This document shows positions 1-6,239 of a stretch of 6,699 nucleotides of DNA, piece after piece. The stretch is taken from contig JALRHE010000292.1 in the NCBI GenBank assembly GCA_023253235.1, positions 1 to 6,699 on the forward strand, in the 5' to 3' direction. The notes below the pieces were generated by a model. It saw nothing but the letters and a program-made list of their open reading frames with translations, did no database searches and was not told the origin of the DNA. The translations under genes and the position numbers were made by a program. Every line of letters starts with the position of its first letter. Within the stretch, counting starts at the first letter, position 1. This DNA comes from Steroidobacteraceae bacterium. GTDB lineage: Bacteria > Pseudomonadota > Gammaproteobacteria > Steroidobacterales > Steroidobacteraceae.

Positions 1-623
1 CGATAGTCCTGTTTCAACAGCAACTGTGCGATGGACGTGCCGCGATTGGATTCCATGCGGGTGGCAGCAGCGCCGAGTGGCAACTTCAGCAGAACGATCG
101 TGGCGCACAGGCAAAGACCGGAGAGAACCACGAACGAGCCAGTGAACTCGGGCCAGCCGCCGAGATCAGCGGCAAGTTGTCCAAGAGCGGGTCCTGCGAT
201 TGCTGCGCCGAGCGTGCCGATCATGACGGTGGATACCGCACGCCCTGCGAGTTCGGCTGGGACGAACTCCATCGCAGCAAAGCGATACTGCTGCACGAAC
301 GCCATGTTGCTACCGATGAAAAACGCCGCCGCACATAAGGTCACGAAGTTTGCCGTGGCAATGCTCCACGCGATCACCAGCGCGGCCGTAGCTGCCACGA
401 GGGCGCTACCGATGAACGCGGGTTTACGACCGATACGCTGCATGAGCAGGGCAGCCGGCAGAGAGCTCGAGGCGATACCGAGTACCGATAAGGACAGCGG
501 TAAGGTGGCGAGGTAGGGCTCCGGCGCAAGGCGCGTGCCGACGATACCGCCGAAGGTAACGAGAATGATCGTGCCGCAGGCAGCGAAACCCTGGGCCAAG
601 GTCAGAATCCAGACGTTTCGCAT
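1..623 (-). CDS. MFS transporter, N-terminal half (runs off left edge)
   Basis: About 207 residues are visible, reading leftward with no stop before the window edge. The translation is strongly hydrophobic and gives the six helices of an N-terminal major facilitator half: about residues 4-26, 38-60, 69-87, 92-112, 127-150 and 160-181. A cytoplasmic linker then starts (RMESNRGTSIAQLLLKQDY). The loop after helix 2, LMQRIGRKPAF (60-70), is a variant of MFS motif A (G-x3-D-R-x-G-R-R/K) with Gln-Arg-Ile-Gly-Arg-Lys retained but no Asp. The segment QQYRFAAMEFVPAELAGRA (111-129) lies between helices 4 and 5. An inner-membrane secondary transporter is therefore well supported, but the substrate cannot be read from the sequence. 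The start is uncertain: ATG at 623 gives the natural-looking MRNVWILTLAQ, while an in-frame GTG at 635 would add four residues. Neither has a clear Shine-Dalgarno site. The gene is divergent from the unknown gene at 663. Confidence 0.85.
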   Translation of the reverse strand, partial: MRNVWILTLAQGFAACGTIILVTFGGIVGTRLAPEPYLATLPLSLSVLGIASSSLPAALLMQRIGRKPAFIGSALVAATAALVIAWSIATANFVTLCAAAFFIGSNMAFVQQYRFAAMEFVPAELAGRAVSTVMIGTLGAAIAGPALGQLAADLGGWPEFTGSFVVLSGLCLCATIVLLKLPLGAAATRMESNRGTSIAQLLLKQDY

Positions 624-676
624 CGAAGTGATCACTGAATCGCCATCTAGTATGCTTGAAGCATGAGCGATTCCAA
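624..676 (-). promoter_or_regulatory. Divergent control region with candidate sigma70 promoter and two palindromes
   Basis: This is the only appreciable intergenic space, 39 bases between the divergent starts at 623 and 663. Reading leftward, TTGGAA (676-671) and CATACT (654-649) are separated by 16 bases and each match 4 of 6 sigma70 consensus bases. They would place a transcript start near 642, about 19 bases before the MFS ATG. Two perfect palindromes lie here: AGTGATCACT (627-636) and ATGCTTGAAGCAT (652-664, one-base centre). The second overlaps the candidate -10 box and the start codon of the rightward gene. These are possible operator sites, but no regulator gene is present to support that. 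For the rightward direction TATGCT (651-656) is a weak -10 without a good -35, and would imply a nearly leaderless message. The promoter call is an inference from short matches. Confidence 0.3.
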
Positions 677-962
677 GCCCGTCCGCGCGCCAAATCCGGC
701 CTTTTTCGACCACTCCGTGATCGACAATCTGATCGCTGTGACCATGGAGCTCGGCGCGGAGTTGTGGGTACAGCGCGAACGTATGCGCGTCGTCGAGCAA
801 CTGCTTGCCGAGCAAGGAGTCGTGACGCGTGAAGCCATCGAACGGTATGAGTCGACTCCCGAGGAGCAAGAGCGCGTGCGCGGCGAGCGTGACGCGTTCG
901 TACAACGGCTGTATGGGCTACTGCTACGGGATACGGTCAAGGCCACCCCGGGCAACGGTTGA
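663..962 (+). CDS. Small conserved-looking protein of unknown function upstream of ilvA
   Basis: This encodes 99 residues that I cannot assign to a named family. It is soluble and predicted mostly helical: a short N-terminal segment (PNPAFFDHSVIDNLIAVTMEL, residues 10-30) is followed by a charged helical region (about 31-62) and a second charged helix rich in Glu and Arg (about 65-88), which could form a helical hairpin or oligomerise. There is no signal peptide, membrane segment, cysteine or obvious catalytic motif. The start at 663 is the first usable ATG, because an ATG at 652 meets a stop after four codons. Upstream GAAG is a poor, too-close ribosome site. The stop lies 7 bases before ilvA, so the two are almost certainly co-transcribed. 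Codon use matches its neighbours and the frame is clean, which supports a real gene. A structural or regulatory accessory role is only a guess. Confidence 0.75.
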   Translation: MSDSKPVRAPNPAFFDHSVIDNLIAVTMELGAELWVQRERMRVVEQLLAEQGVVTREAIERYESTPEEQERVRGERDAFVQRLYGLLLRDTVKATPGNG

Positions 963-969
963 TTAAGCG

Positions 970-2514
970 ATGTCTTCGGGCATGGTCGCTCATCGTGATT
1001 ACATCGAGCGCATCTTGCGCGCGAAGGTCTATGACGTCGCCATCGAGTCACCGCTCGACACCGCGGCACGTTTATCTCGTCGACTCGACAATCGAATCGA
1101 GTTGAAGCGTGAAGATCTGCAGCCCGTTTTCTCATTCAAGTTGCGTGGTGCCTACAACAAGATCGCCACGCTCTCCTCACAGGTCGCATCGCGCGGAGTG
1201 ATTTGCGCTTCGGCTGGAAACCACGCGCAAGGTGTCGCGCTTGCAGCCAGTCGTCGCGGCATTCCGTCGGTGATCGTGATGCCGGTTACCACGCCTCAGA
1301 TCAAAGTGTCTGCCGTTCGTGATCTCGGTGGCGAAGTGGTTCTGCACGGCGACGATTACGATTCGGCTTACGAGCATGCACTCGGCCTAGCTCGCGATCG
1401 AAACCTGGTTTTCGTTCATCCGTTCGACGACCCGGATGTGATCGCAGGGCAAGGGACGATCGGTATGGAGATCGCGCGCCAGACCGGTGGCGACATCGAT
1501 GCAGTGTTCATTCCGGTCGGTGGTGGTGGCTTGCTCGCTGGAATCGCGGTTTATCTGAAATATCTTTATCCGCGTATTCGAATCATCGGCGTCAATGCGG
1601 CGGATTCGACAGCGATGCATGATTCGCTGGTTTCGGGATCGCGCGTCAAACTGGCGCGGGTCGGTATATTTGCCGACGGCGTCGCCGTGCGCCGAGTTGG
1701 CGAGGAAACTTTCAGGCTTGCGCGTGATCTGGTTGACGAAATGATTCTCGTCACGACAGACGAGATCTGCGCGGGAATACAAGATATTTTTGAAGATACT
1801 CGATCGATCGTAGAGCCAGCAGGCGCTTTAGCAGTAGCTGCCATCAAGAAATACGTCGCTCGAGAGAAATGTACGGGCAAACGACTGATTGCGATCAATT
1901 GTGGCGCCAACATGAATTTCGATCGCTTGCGTCATGTTGCCGAGCGCGCCGAAGTGGGCGCTCATCGCGAAGCGTTGCTGGCAGTCGAAATTCCGGAACA
2001 GCCCGGCAGTTTTTTGACTTTGTGTCGAACGCTAGGGGCTCGCAGCGTCACCGAGTTCAACTATCGATTCGACCATCAAGATCGTGCCCGCGTGTTTCTC
2101 GGCTTTGCGACGGCTACGAGTGATGGTGGACGCTTGCAGATGATCGAGCACTTACAGAAAGCCGGTTATCGTGTCACGGACATGACCGATAACGAACTCG
2201 CCAAATTGCACATTCGATACATGGTGGGCGGACGACCCACGGGCCTCGCCGACGAGCTACTGCTGCGATTCGAGTTTCCCGAACGACCGGGAGCTCTGTC
2301 ACGATTCCTCGAGGCGATCGGGTCACGCTGGAATATTTCTCTGTTTCACTACCGTAATCACGGCTCTGATGCCGGTCGGGTGCTTGCGGGGATCCAAGTC
2401 GCGGTTGGCAGTCGAAGTGAGTTTTTCGAACATCTCGCGGCGCTGCAGTATCCCTGGATCGACGAAACCGCCAATCCCGCGTATCGCTTGTTTCTCGGTG
2501 GCGCTGACTCATGA
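970..2514 (+). CDS. ilvA: Threonine ammonia-lyase, biosynthetic (threonine deaminase)
   Basis: This cytoplasmic PLP enzyme converts L-threonine to 2-oxobutanoate and ammonia, the committed step of isoleucine synthesis. Its 514 residues equal the E. coli IlvA length, and long blocks match from memory. The catalytic fold-type II domain (about 1-325) shows the Schiff-base lysine K57 in SFKLRGA, the substrate/PLP loop SAGNHAQG (81-88), the phosphate-binding GGGGL (184-188) and VEPAGALA (281-288). The C-terminal regulatory part has two ACT-like subdomains, starting at LLAVEIPEQPGSF (about 336) with SVTEFNYRF, and at LLLRFEFPERPGAL (about 430) with WNISLFHYRNHG. This is the layout of the isoleucine-inhibited, valine-activated biosynthetic type rather than the short catabolic TdcB type. 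The start at 970 fits the family's short N-terminus; ATG 982 is an alternative, and neither has a good ribosome site. The gene follows the 99-residue gene by 7 bases and overlaps the hydrolase by 4. It stands apart from other ilv genes in this window. Confidence 0.97.
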   Translation: MSSGMVAHRDYIERILRAKVYDVAIESPLDTAARLSRRLDNRIELKREDLQPVFSFKLRGAYNKIATLSSQVASRGVICASAGNHAQGVALAASRRGIPSVIVMPVTTPQIKVSAVRDLGGEVVLHGDDYDSAYEHALGLARDRNLVFVHPFDDPDVIAGQGTIGMEIARQTGGDIDAVFIPVGGGGLLAGIAVYLKYLYPRIRIIGVNAADSTAMHDSLVSGSRVKLARVGIFADGVAVRRVGEETFRLARDLVDEMILVTTDEICAGIQDIFEDTRSIVEPAGALAVAAIKKYVAREKCTGKRLIAINCGANMNFDRLRHVAERAEVGAHREALLAVEIPEQPGSFLTLCRTLGARSVTEFNYRFDHQDRARVFLGFATATSDGGRLQMIEHLQKAGYRVTDMTDNELAKLHIRYMVGGRPTGLADELLLRFEFPERPGALSRFLEAIGSRWNISLFHYRNHGSDAGRVLAGIQVAVGSRSEFFEHLAALQYPWIDETANPAYRLFLGGADS

Positions 2515-3407
2515 AGGCCTATACACCCGAGGTTTTACCGTCCGAGCGATTCGTCTCGTTGCGCGGCTACCGTCACAGAACTGTGCATTGGGGCCCAGAG
2601 GGTCAGCCGACCTTCTTTTTGTTGCACGGCTTCCAAGATTGCGTCGACACCTTTCAGATGTTGATCGATGCGTTGCCGCGAACTTGGCATTTCATCGGAC
2701 TCGACTGGCGTGGCTTCGGCGGTAGTGATTGGCAAAACTCACCGTACTGGTTTCCCGACTACCTCGCCGATCTCGATACCCTGCTGGAGTTGATGTCACC
2801 TGATTCGTCGGTCACTTTGCTTGGTCATAGCATGGGAGGTAACGTCGCCAACCTCTACGCGGGCATTCGGCCTGAACGTGTCGCGCGTCTGATTTCACTT
2901 GAGGGTTTTGGTTTGCCGCGGACGCCGCCGGAGCATGCACCAGAGCGCTATGCCAAGTGGCTAGAGCAGCTACGTGCGGGGCCTCAACCGTCTCGATACG
3001 ACTCGGTCGAACTACTGGCGATGCACCTTCGACAGCGAAACGCGCGACTGCCCGAGGAGAACGCTGCTTTCATTGCGAAGGCCTGGATGCAGCGCACGGA
3101 TAATGGGCAACCGCGTATGCATTTCGACCCGTTTCATCGCTACGTCAACCCCGTCTTGCATCGGCGGGAAGAAGCGGAGGCTTGTTGGCATCGAGTCGAG
3201 GCAGATACGCTGTTGTTGCTCGCAACGGAATCGGAGTATCGGCGTCGCCTGGATCACGAGGGCGACGTCGAGCGTATGCATCGATGTTTCAAGCGCCTGT
3301 CGGTCGAAGATCTGCAGGGGCTAGGTCACATGATGCATCATGAAGACCCGGCCAGAGTGGCTGAGGTGATTTTCCGCTGGTGGTCATTGAGGAGTGGAGA
3401 GCGATGA
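2511..3407 (+). CDS. Alpha/beta hydrolase fold protein
   Basis: A 298-residue cytoplasmic hydrolase with no signal peptide or membrane helix. The alpha/beta hydrolase order is clear: FFLLHGFQDCVDTF (35-48) with the oxyanion-hole HG, then DWRGFGGSDW (65-74). The nucleophile elbow GHSMGGN (105-111) has Ser107, and a C-terminal GLGHMMHHEDP (270-280) supplies the likely catalytic His273. The acid is less clear: the usual post-strand-7 position (LLLLATESEYRRR, 234-246) offers Glu240 or Glu242 instead of Asp, and Glu131 in SLEGFG after strand 6 is another candidate. The cap region (about 135-230) is rich in Arg, His and Trp. The substrate cannot be inferred; esterase, lipase-like or other C-X bond hydrolase activity is possible. 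ATG 2511 shares ATGA with the ilvA stop and the stop shares ATGA with the next gene, so translation is probably coupled at both ends. There is no known functional link to isoleucine synthesis. Confidence 0.92.
   Translation: MKAYTPEVLPSERFVSLRGYRHRTVHWGPEGQPTFFLLHGFQDCVDTFQMLIDALPRTWHFIGLDWRGFGGSDWQNSPYWFPDYLADLDTLLELMSPDSSVTLLGHSMGGNVANLYAGIRPERVARLISLEGFGLPRTPPEHAPERYAKWLEQLRAGPQPSRYDSVELLAMHLRQRNARLPEENAAFIAKAWMQRTDNGQPRMHFDPFHRYVNPVLHRREEAEACWHRVEADTLLLLATESEYRRRLDHEGDVERMHRCFKRLSVEDLQGLGHMMHHEDPARVAEVIFRWWSLRSGER
3391..3399 (+). promoter_or_regulatory. Ribosome binding site deciding the start at 3404
   Basis: GGAG occurs at 3391-3394 and again at 3396-3399, lying 9 and 4 bases before ATG 3404. 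This favours the start at 3404, which begins a good signal peptide, over an in-frame ATG at 3380 that would put eight charged residues (MVIEEWRA) in front of it. Confidence 0.6.
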
Positions 3408-4039
3408 AACAGATTGTTGTTCTGGCGGTGTTTCTGGCGACCAGCGCAGTGACTTCGGTCTCGGCTGCCGAGTTCGTCACGTTTGACCCATCGCGTTATT
3501 CGCAGGAAGTCACCGAATGTGACCGTCTGGCCTCTCATCCGGACGACCCGTTCAAGCTCGCTCCGGGCATTTCGGAAGGTAAGGTCGATTTGGCCAAAGC
3601 CGTCCCAGCCTGCCTTGAAGCGGTAACCCGCGATCCAAAAAATCCCCGACTGAACTACATGTATGGTCGTGTACTCGGCTACGCCGGTCGTGGCGCAGAG
3701 GCCTTGCCGTATCGGAAAGCGGCCGTTGATGGCGACTATCCGCAGGCTCTATTCGTGATCGGCTACATCACGCTCTACGGGTACAACTTCCAGCCCAAGG
3801 ATGTCTGTCAGGCGGGAGAGTTGCTGCGTCGCTCAGCTTTGCATAATCGAATCGCTGGACAACTCGGTTTCCCGCGATATGCGCTCGAAGGTCGATTCGA
3901 CTCGTGTCCGGGCGTTCGTCGTGATCCAGCTGAGATGCTGGAGTTCGTCGCAGCAGCTCGTAAGCAGTTTGGTAGTGACTACTACAAAGGCTTGCTGGCT
4001 GATGCCATCGAAGAAGATCTGAAGCGCCTGGTCAAATAA
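3404..4039 (+). CDS. Secreted Sel1/TPR-like repeat protein
   Basis: Predicted to be a 211-residue exported protein. Residues 1-22 (MKQIVVLAVF through VSAAEF) form a classical Sec signal peptide with a likely cleavage after SAA at about residue 22. There is no lipobox cysteine, so it should be periplasmic rather than a lipoprotein. The mature part resembles Sel1/TPR helical repeats: NYMYGRVLGYAGRGAEALPYRKAA (84-107) and YPQALFVIGYITLYGYNF (112-129) follow the Sel1 pattern of small residues and a bulky-residue-rich second helix. A later segment (about 137-200) continues the helical pattern less clearly. Four cysteines (39, 70, 135, 168) could form two disulfides. Sel1-type proteins usually act as protein-binding scaffolds, and the partner is unknown. 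The start overlaps the hydrolase stop by ATGA and has a good ribosome site. The next gene starts 9 bases after its stop. Confidence 0.82.
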   Translation: MKQIVVLAVFLATSAVTSVSAAEFVTFDPSRYSQEVTECDRLASHPDDPFKLAPGISEGKVDLAKAVPACLEAVTRDPKNPRLNYMYGRVLGYAGRGAEALPYRKAAVDGDYPQALFVIGYITLYGYNFQPKDVCQAGELLRRSALHNRIAGQLGFPRYALEGRFDSCPGVRRDPAEMLEFVAAARKQFGSDYYKGLLADAIEEDLKRLVK

Positions 4040-4048
4040 CGCACCTCG

Positions 4049-4537
4049 ATGGCTGAGTCTGATCACACCGAGTCAGTGTTGCGCCCTATGGGGCTGCATC
4101 CTAGAGCCACTTGGGCGGGCTATCTCGGCTTGCTACCGTTCGTTGCAGCCCTGCTGTGTGCGGTGTTTGGTCAGAATCCTCTCTGGTGGCAAGCAAGCGA
4201 GCGTTTGGCACTGGGTTGGGGTGCGGCGATTCTTGGCTATGTATCGGCGGTGCATTGGGGGCTGGCGTTGGCGGGAAGATGGCCGTGGACGGTCGGTGTC
4301 GTACTCGGCAGTACGTTGCCTTCGGTGCTGGCTGCGGTTGCAGTACTGATTGGCGAGGCGCGCGGTTTGGCGCTGCTCGTGGCAGGTTTCGGTGTGTTCT
4401 GGTTGTATGAACATCGCCGATATCAGCAGGAACTGCCTGCGGATTATCTCGCGCTGCGACGAAACCTTTCTTTGACGGTGTGTGTATTGCTGGCTTTGAC
4501 TGCGATCGCACTGGACAACGCCAGGATGCTCTCATGA
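4049..4537 (+). CDS. DUF3429 family integral membrane protein
   Basis: A 162-residue inner-membrane protein of the DUF3429 family, which also includes eukaryotic TMEM69. Function is not known. About five hydrophobic helices are visible at 22-41, 53-75, 79-101, 105-120 and 137-155. The family signature is recognisable: GYLGLLPFVAAL near the start, WGAAILGYVSAVHWGLAL (57-74) with the characteristic H-W-G, and PADYLALRRNLSLTV (130-144) before the last helix. Length is normal for the family. ATG 4049 lies 9 bases after the previous stop and has no recognisable Shine-Dalgarno sequence; ATG 4088 (Met14) would still include every helix. The stop overlaps the next start as ATGA, suggesting coupled synthesis with the following permease. 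Confidence 0.88.
   Translation: MAESDHTESVLRPMGLHPRATWAGYLGLLPFVAALLCAVFGQNPLWWQASERLALGWGAAILGYVSAVHWGLALAGRWPWTVGVVLGSTLPSVLAAVAVLIGEARGLALLVAGFGVFWLYEHRRYQQELPADYLALRRNLSLTVCVLLALTAIALDNARMLS
4523..4526 (+). promoter_or_regulatory. Ribosome binding site for the AI-2E family gene
   Basis: AGGA lies 7 bases before ATG 4534, inside the end of the DUF3429 gene. It favours 4534 over the upstream in-frame ATG at 4480, whose extra residues (MCIAGFDCDRTGQRQDAL) are hydrophilic and come from out-of-frame reading of the previous gene. Confidence 0.55.
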
Positions 4538-5607
4538 TGCTCGAAGACCTTGCCGAAGCGAAGTGGTTGCGCGCGTTGATTGTCGCGTTCTCGTTGATCG
4601 TGCTGGTGCTTTTGGCTTTCCAGGTGCTGCAGCCATTTTTGGTGCCCGTGGTCTGGGCCGCCATCCTGGCGTACGTCACATGGCCGATGCACGAGCGAGT
4701 CGTCTTGTTATGTCGAGGTCATCGTGAACTTGCAGCGCTGATCATGACACTCGCGTTGAGCGCAGCGATCATCCTGCCGATCGTCTGGCTGATCATCCTC
4801 GTGCAAGCTGAAGCGCTGCCAATCTATCGCGAATTAGCGCCTTTACTCGCCAAGGTCGAACTGCCGGACTCCGTCAAGCAGATACCTTTGCTCGGGCCGC
4901 GACTCGTCGAGATCGTCGAGCAATTCCAGCGAGATCCCTCGAGTATCGATACGGCGATTCGAGATTTCTTTTCGCAATCGTCAGGTGAGGTGAGCGCGGT
5001 CGTCGGTGGCGTCGGGCGAAACATCATCAAAATGGGCTTTGCGATGTTCTCCTTGTTCTTCATGTATCGAGATGGCGAGCATGTTGCAGCACAAGTCGAG
5101 CGCATGCTGCAGCAGTTCTTCGGCAAGGTTCGCGTTTCCCATTATCTCGATGCGATCGGCAGCACAGTAAAGGCTGTCGTTTATGGATTGGTCTTGGCCG
5201 CCTTGGCGCAAGGTACGCTAGCAGGCATCGGCTATGCGGTTGCCGGTGTGCCAGCGCCGATCATCTTCGGCATCATGACTTTCCTTGCGGGGCTTATCCC
5301 GTTCGTTGTGCCGTTTATGTGGACGGGCGCGAGTATTTATCTCTTTCTGACGGGCAATACGGTTGAGGCGATTGGTCTGGCGATCTGGGGTGCCACAGCG
5401 GTCAGTTGGATCGACAACATCGTGCGACCGCTCGTGATCAGCGGCGCGACCCGCATTCCGTTCCTGTTGGTGTTGTTTGGTGTGCTGGGCGGTCTCGCGG
5501 CATTCGGTATGGTAGGTCTCTTCATCGGGCCCGTGATACTTGCCGTGCTGATGGCAATCTGGCGTGAGTGGATCGCCGAGAAGCGTTCGCAGGCAGATCC
5601 AAGCTGA
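4534..5607 (+). CDS. AI-2E family (PF01594-type) transporter
   Basis: A 357-residue polytopic inner-membrane protein of the AI-2E transporter family, formerly UPF0118 (PerM, YdiK, TqsA relatives). Hydrophobic segments are at about 12-50 (two helices), 66-91, 163-178, 214-236, 240-273, 277-292 and 307-343. A long amphipathic, largely extramembrane stretch (about 92-160) separates the N-terminal helices from the rest, as usual for the family. Signature blocks are FAMFSLFFMYRDGEHV (169-184), LIPFVVPFMWTG (254-265), WIDNIVRPLVISG (292-304) and PFLLVLFGVLGGLAAFG (309-325), followed by GLFIGPVILAVLMAIWREW (328-346). Family members have been linked to autoinducer-2 export or Na+/H+ antiport, but the name does not prove substrate here, and no luxS or lsr gene is nearby. 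It overlaps the DUF3429 stop by ATGA. Its TGA directly abuts the stop of the convergent LOG gene. Confidence 0.95.
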   Translation: MMLEDLAEAKWLRALIVAFSLIVLVLLAFQVLQPFLVPVVWAAILAYVTWPMHERVVLLCRGHRELAALIMTLALSAAIILPIVWLIILVQAEALPIYRELAPLLAKVELPDSVKQIPLLGPRLVEIVEQFQRDPSSIDTAIRDFFSQSSGEVSAVVGGVGRNIIKMGFAMFSLFFMYRDGEHVAAQVERMLQQFFGKVRVSHYLDAIGSTVKAVVYGLVLAALAQGTLAGIGYAVAGVPAPIIFGIMTFLAGLIPFVVPFMWTGASIYLFLTGNTVEAIGLAIWGATAVSWIDNIVRPLVISGATRIPFLLVLFGVLGGLAAFGMVGLFIGPVILAVLMAIWREWIAEKRSQADPS

Positions 5608-6189
5608 TCAAGTCTGGGCGCGGGTCATCCAAGCCGGCATATCCGGTCCACGGTATTGTTGCATCGCCTGTAATAGTCGCGTGGCATCGTCGTCTATCAG
5701 CAGCATGTCGCGTACGCCCGGGCGCAGAAACCCTTCCTGCTGCACATGGTCGAGGAAAGTGCCAAGACCGGAATAGAAGCCGTCGACATCAAGCAGAGCG
5801 CAGGGCTTTCGATGCAGGCCAAGGTGGGCCCATGTCCACACTTCAAATAATTCCTCGAAAGTGCCAACGCCGCCCGGTAGCGCGATAAACCCGTCTGAAA
5901 GTTCAGCCATCAAGGCTTTACGTTCATGCATCGACTCAACGATGCGCAAGTCCACCGCGCCGCGGTGGGCGACTTCCAGCTTCACGAGGTTGCGAGGAAT
6001 GATGCCGATGACTTCGCCACCTTCGGATAATGCAGCATCGGCTACCGCACCCATTAGGCCGATGCCTGCACCGCCATAGACGAGCCCAATCCCGGCGCGG
6101 GCTAGAAGTCGACCAAGTTCATGTGCCGCCGAGCGATAGGTGTCCTTCGCGCCCGCGTTGGCGCCACAAAAAACGCAGAGACGTTTCAT
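5608..6189 (-). CDS. LOG family protein (cytokinin riboside 5'-monophosphate phosphoribohydrolase type)
   Basis: A cytoplasmic Rossmann-fold protein of 193 residues, full length for the TIGR00730/LOG family. Members cleave the N-glycosidic bond of cytokinin or purine nucleoside 5'-monophosphates, releasing base and ribose 5-phosphate. Visible motifs are MKRLCVFCGANAG at the start, LVYGGAGIGLMGAVADAAL (36-54), IGIIPRNL (61-68), the helix ESMHERKALM (85-94) and the defining PGGVGTFEE (105-113), whose Glu and the preceding Arg90/Lys91 correspond to active-site residues in the family. In bacteria without plants the role is probably nucleotide turnover. ATG 6189 is the conserved start, although the frame stays open further upstream. 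There is no ribosome site, which fits translation coupled to a lost upstream gene whose TGA overlaps this ATG (see the fragment at 6186-6239). The 3' end meets the AI-2E stop with no gap. Confidence 0.95.
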   Translation of the reverse strand: MKRLCVFCGANAGAKDTYRSAAHELGRLLARAGIGLVYGGAGIGLMGAVADAALSEGGEVIGIIPRNLVKLEVAHRGAVDLRIVESMHERKALMAELSDGFIALPGGVGTFEELFEVWTWAHLGLHRKPCALLDVDGFYSGLGTFLDHVQQEGFLRPGVRDMLLIDDDATRLLQAMQQYRGPDMPAWMTRAQT

Positions 6190-6239
6190 GACAGTTTCTG
6201 CAGTAGGACGCGGGCCCAGTCTCGCGGTTCGCGAGGCAA
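6186..6239 (-). pseudogene. Probable 3' end of a severed gene upstream of the LOG gene
   Basis: Reading leftward, this segment encodes LPREPRDWARVLLQKLS followed by TGA at 6188-6186, and that TGA overlaps the LOG ATG as ATGA. The peptide has an ordinary mixed composition, like a real protein C-terminus, and the overlap style matches three other junctions in this window. Beyond 6239 the same frame is open to 6443 but becomes Arg-rich and low-complexity, as expected for antisense to another gene. I infer that this is the last 17 codons of a gene once directly upstream of the LOG gene. Its identity cannot be told. Confidence 0.4.

Noticed and set aside
31..516. Open plus-strand frame of 161 codons
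   Set aside because: It is antisense to the MFS transporter, whose minus-strand reading gives clear membrane helices. The plus reading is Ala/Arg-rich with no recognisable motif.
647..1135. A minus-strand 162-residue open frame opposite the 99-residue gene and the ilvA start
   Set aside because: Composition is Ser/Arg-rich with no motif, and it opposes the strongly supported ilvA. It is a shadow.
4101..4679. A minus-strand 192-residue open frame opposite the DUF3429 gene
   Set aside because: It has no motif and crosses the DUF3429 and AI-2E genes, both confirmed by family signatures on the plus strand.
4534..5607. Quorum-sensing role for the AI-2E family protein
   Set aside because: The family name comes from a few members. 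Nothing nearby (luxS, lsr genes) supports autoinducer-2 transport here.
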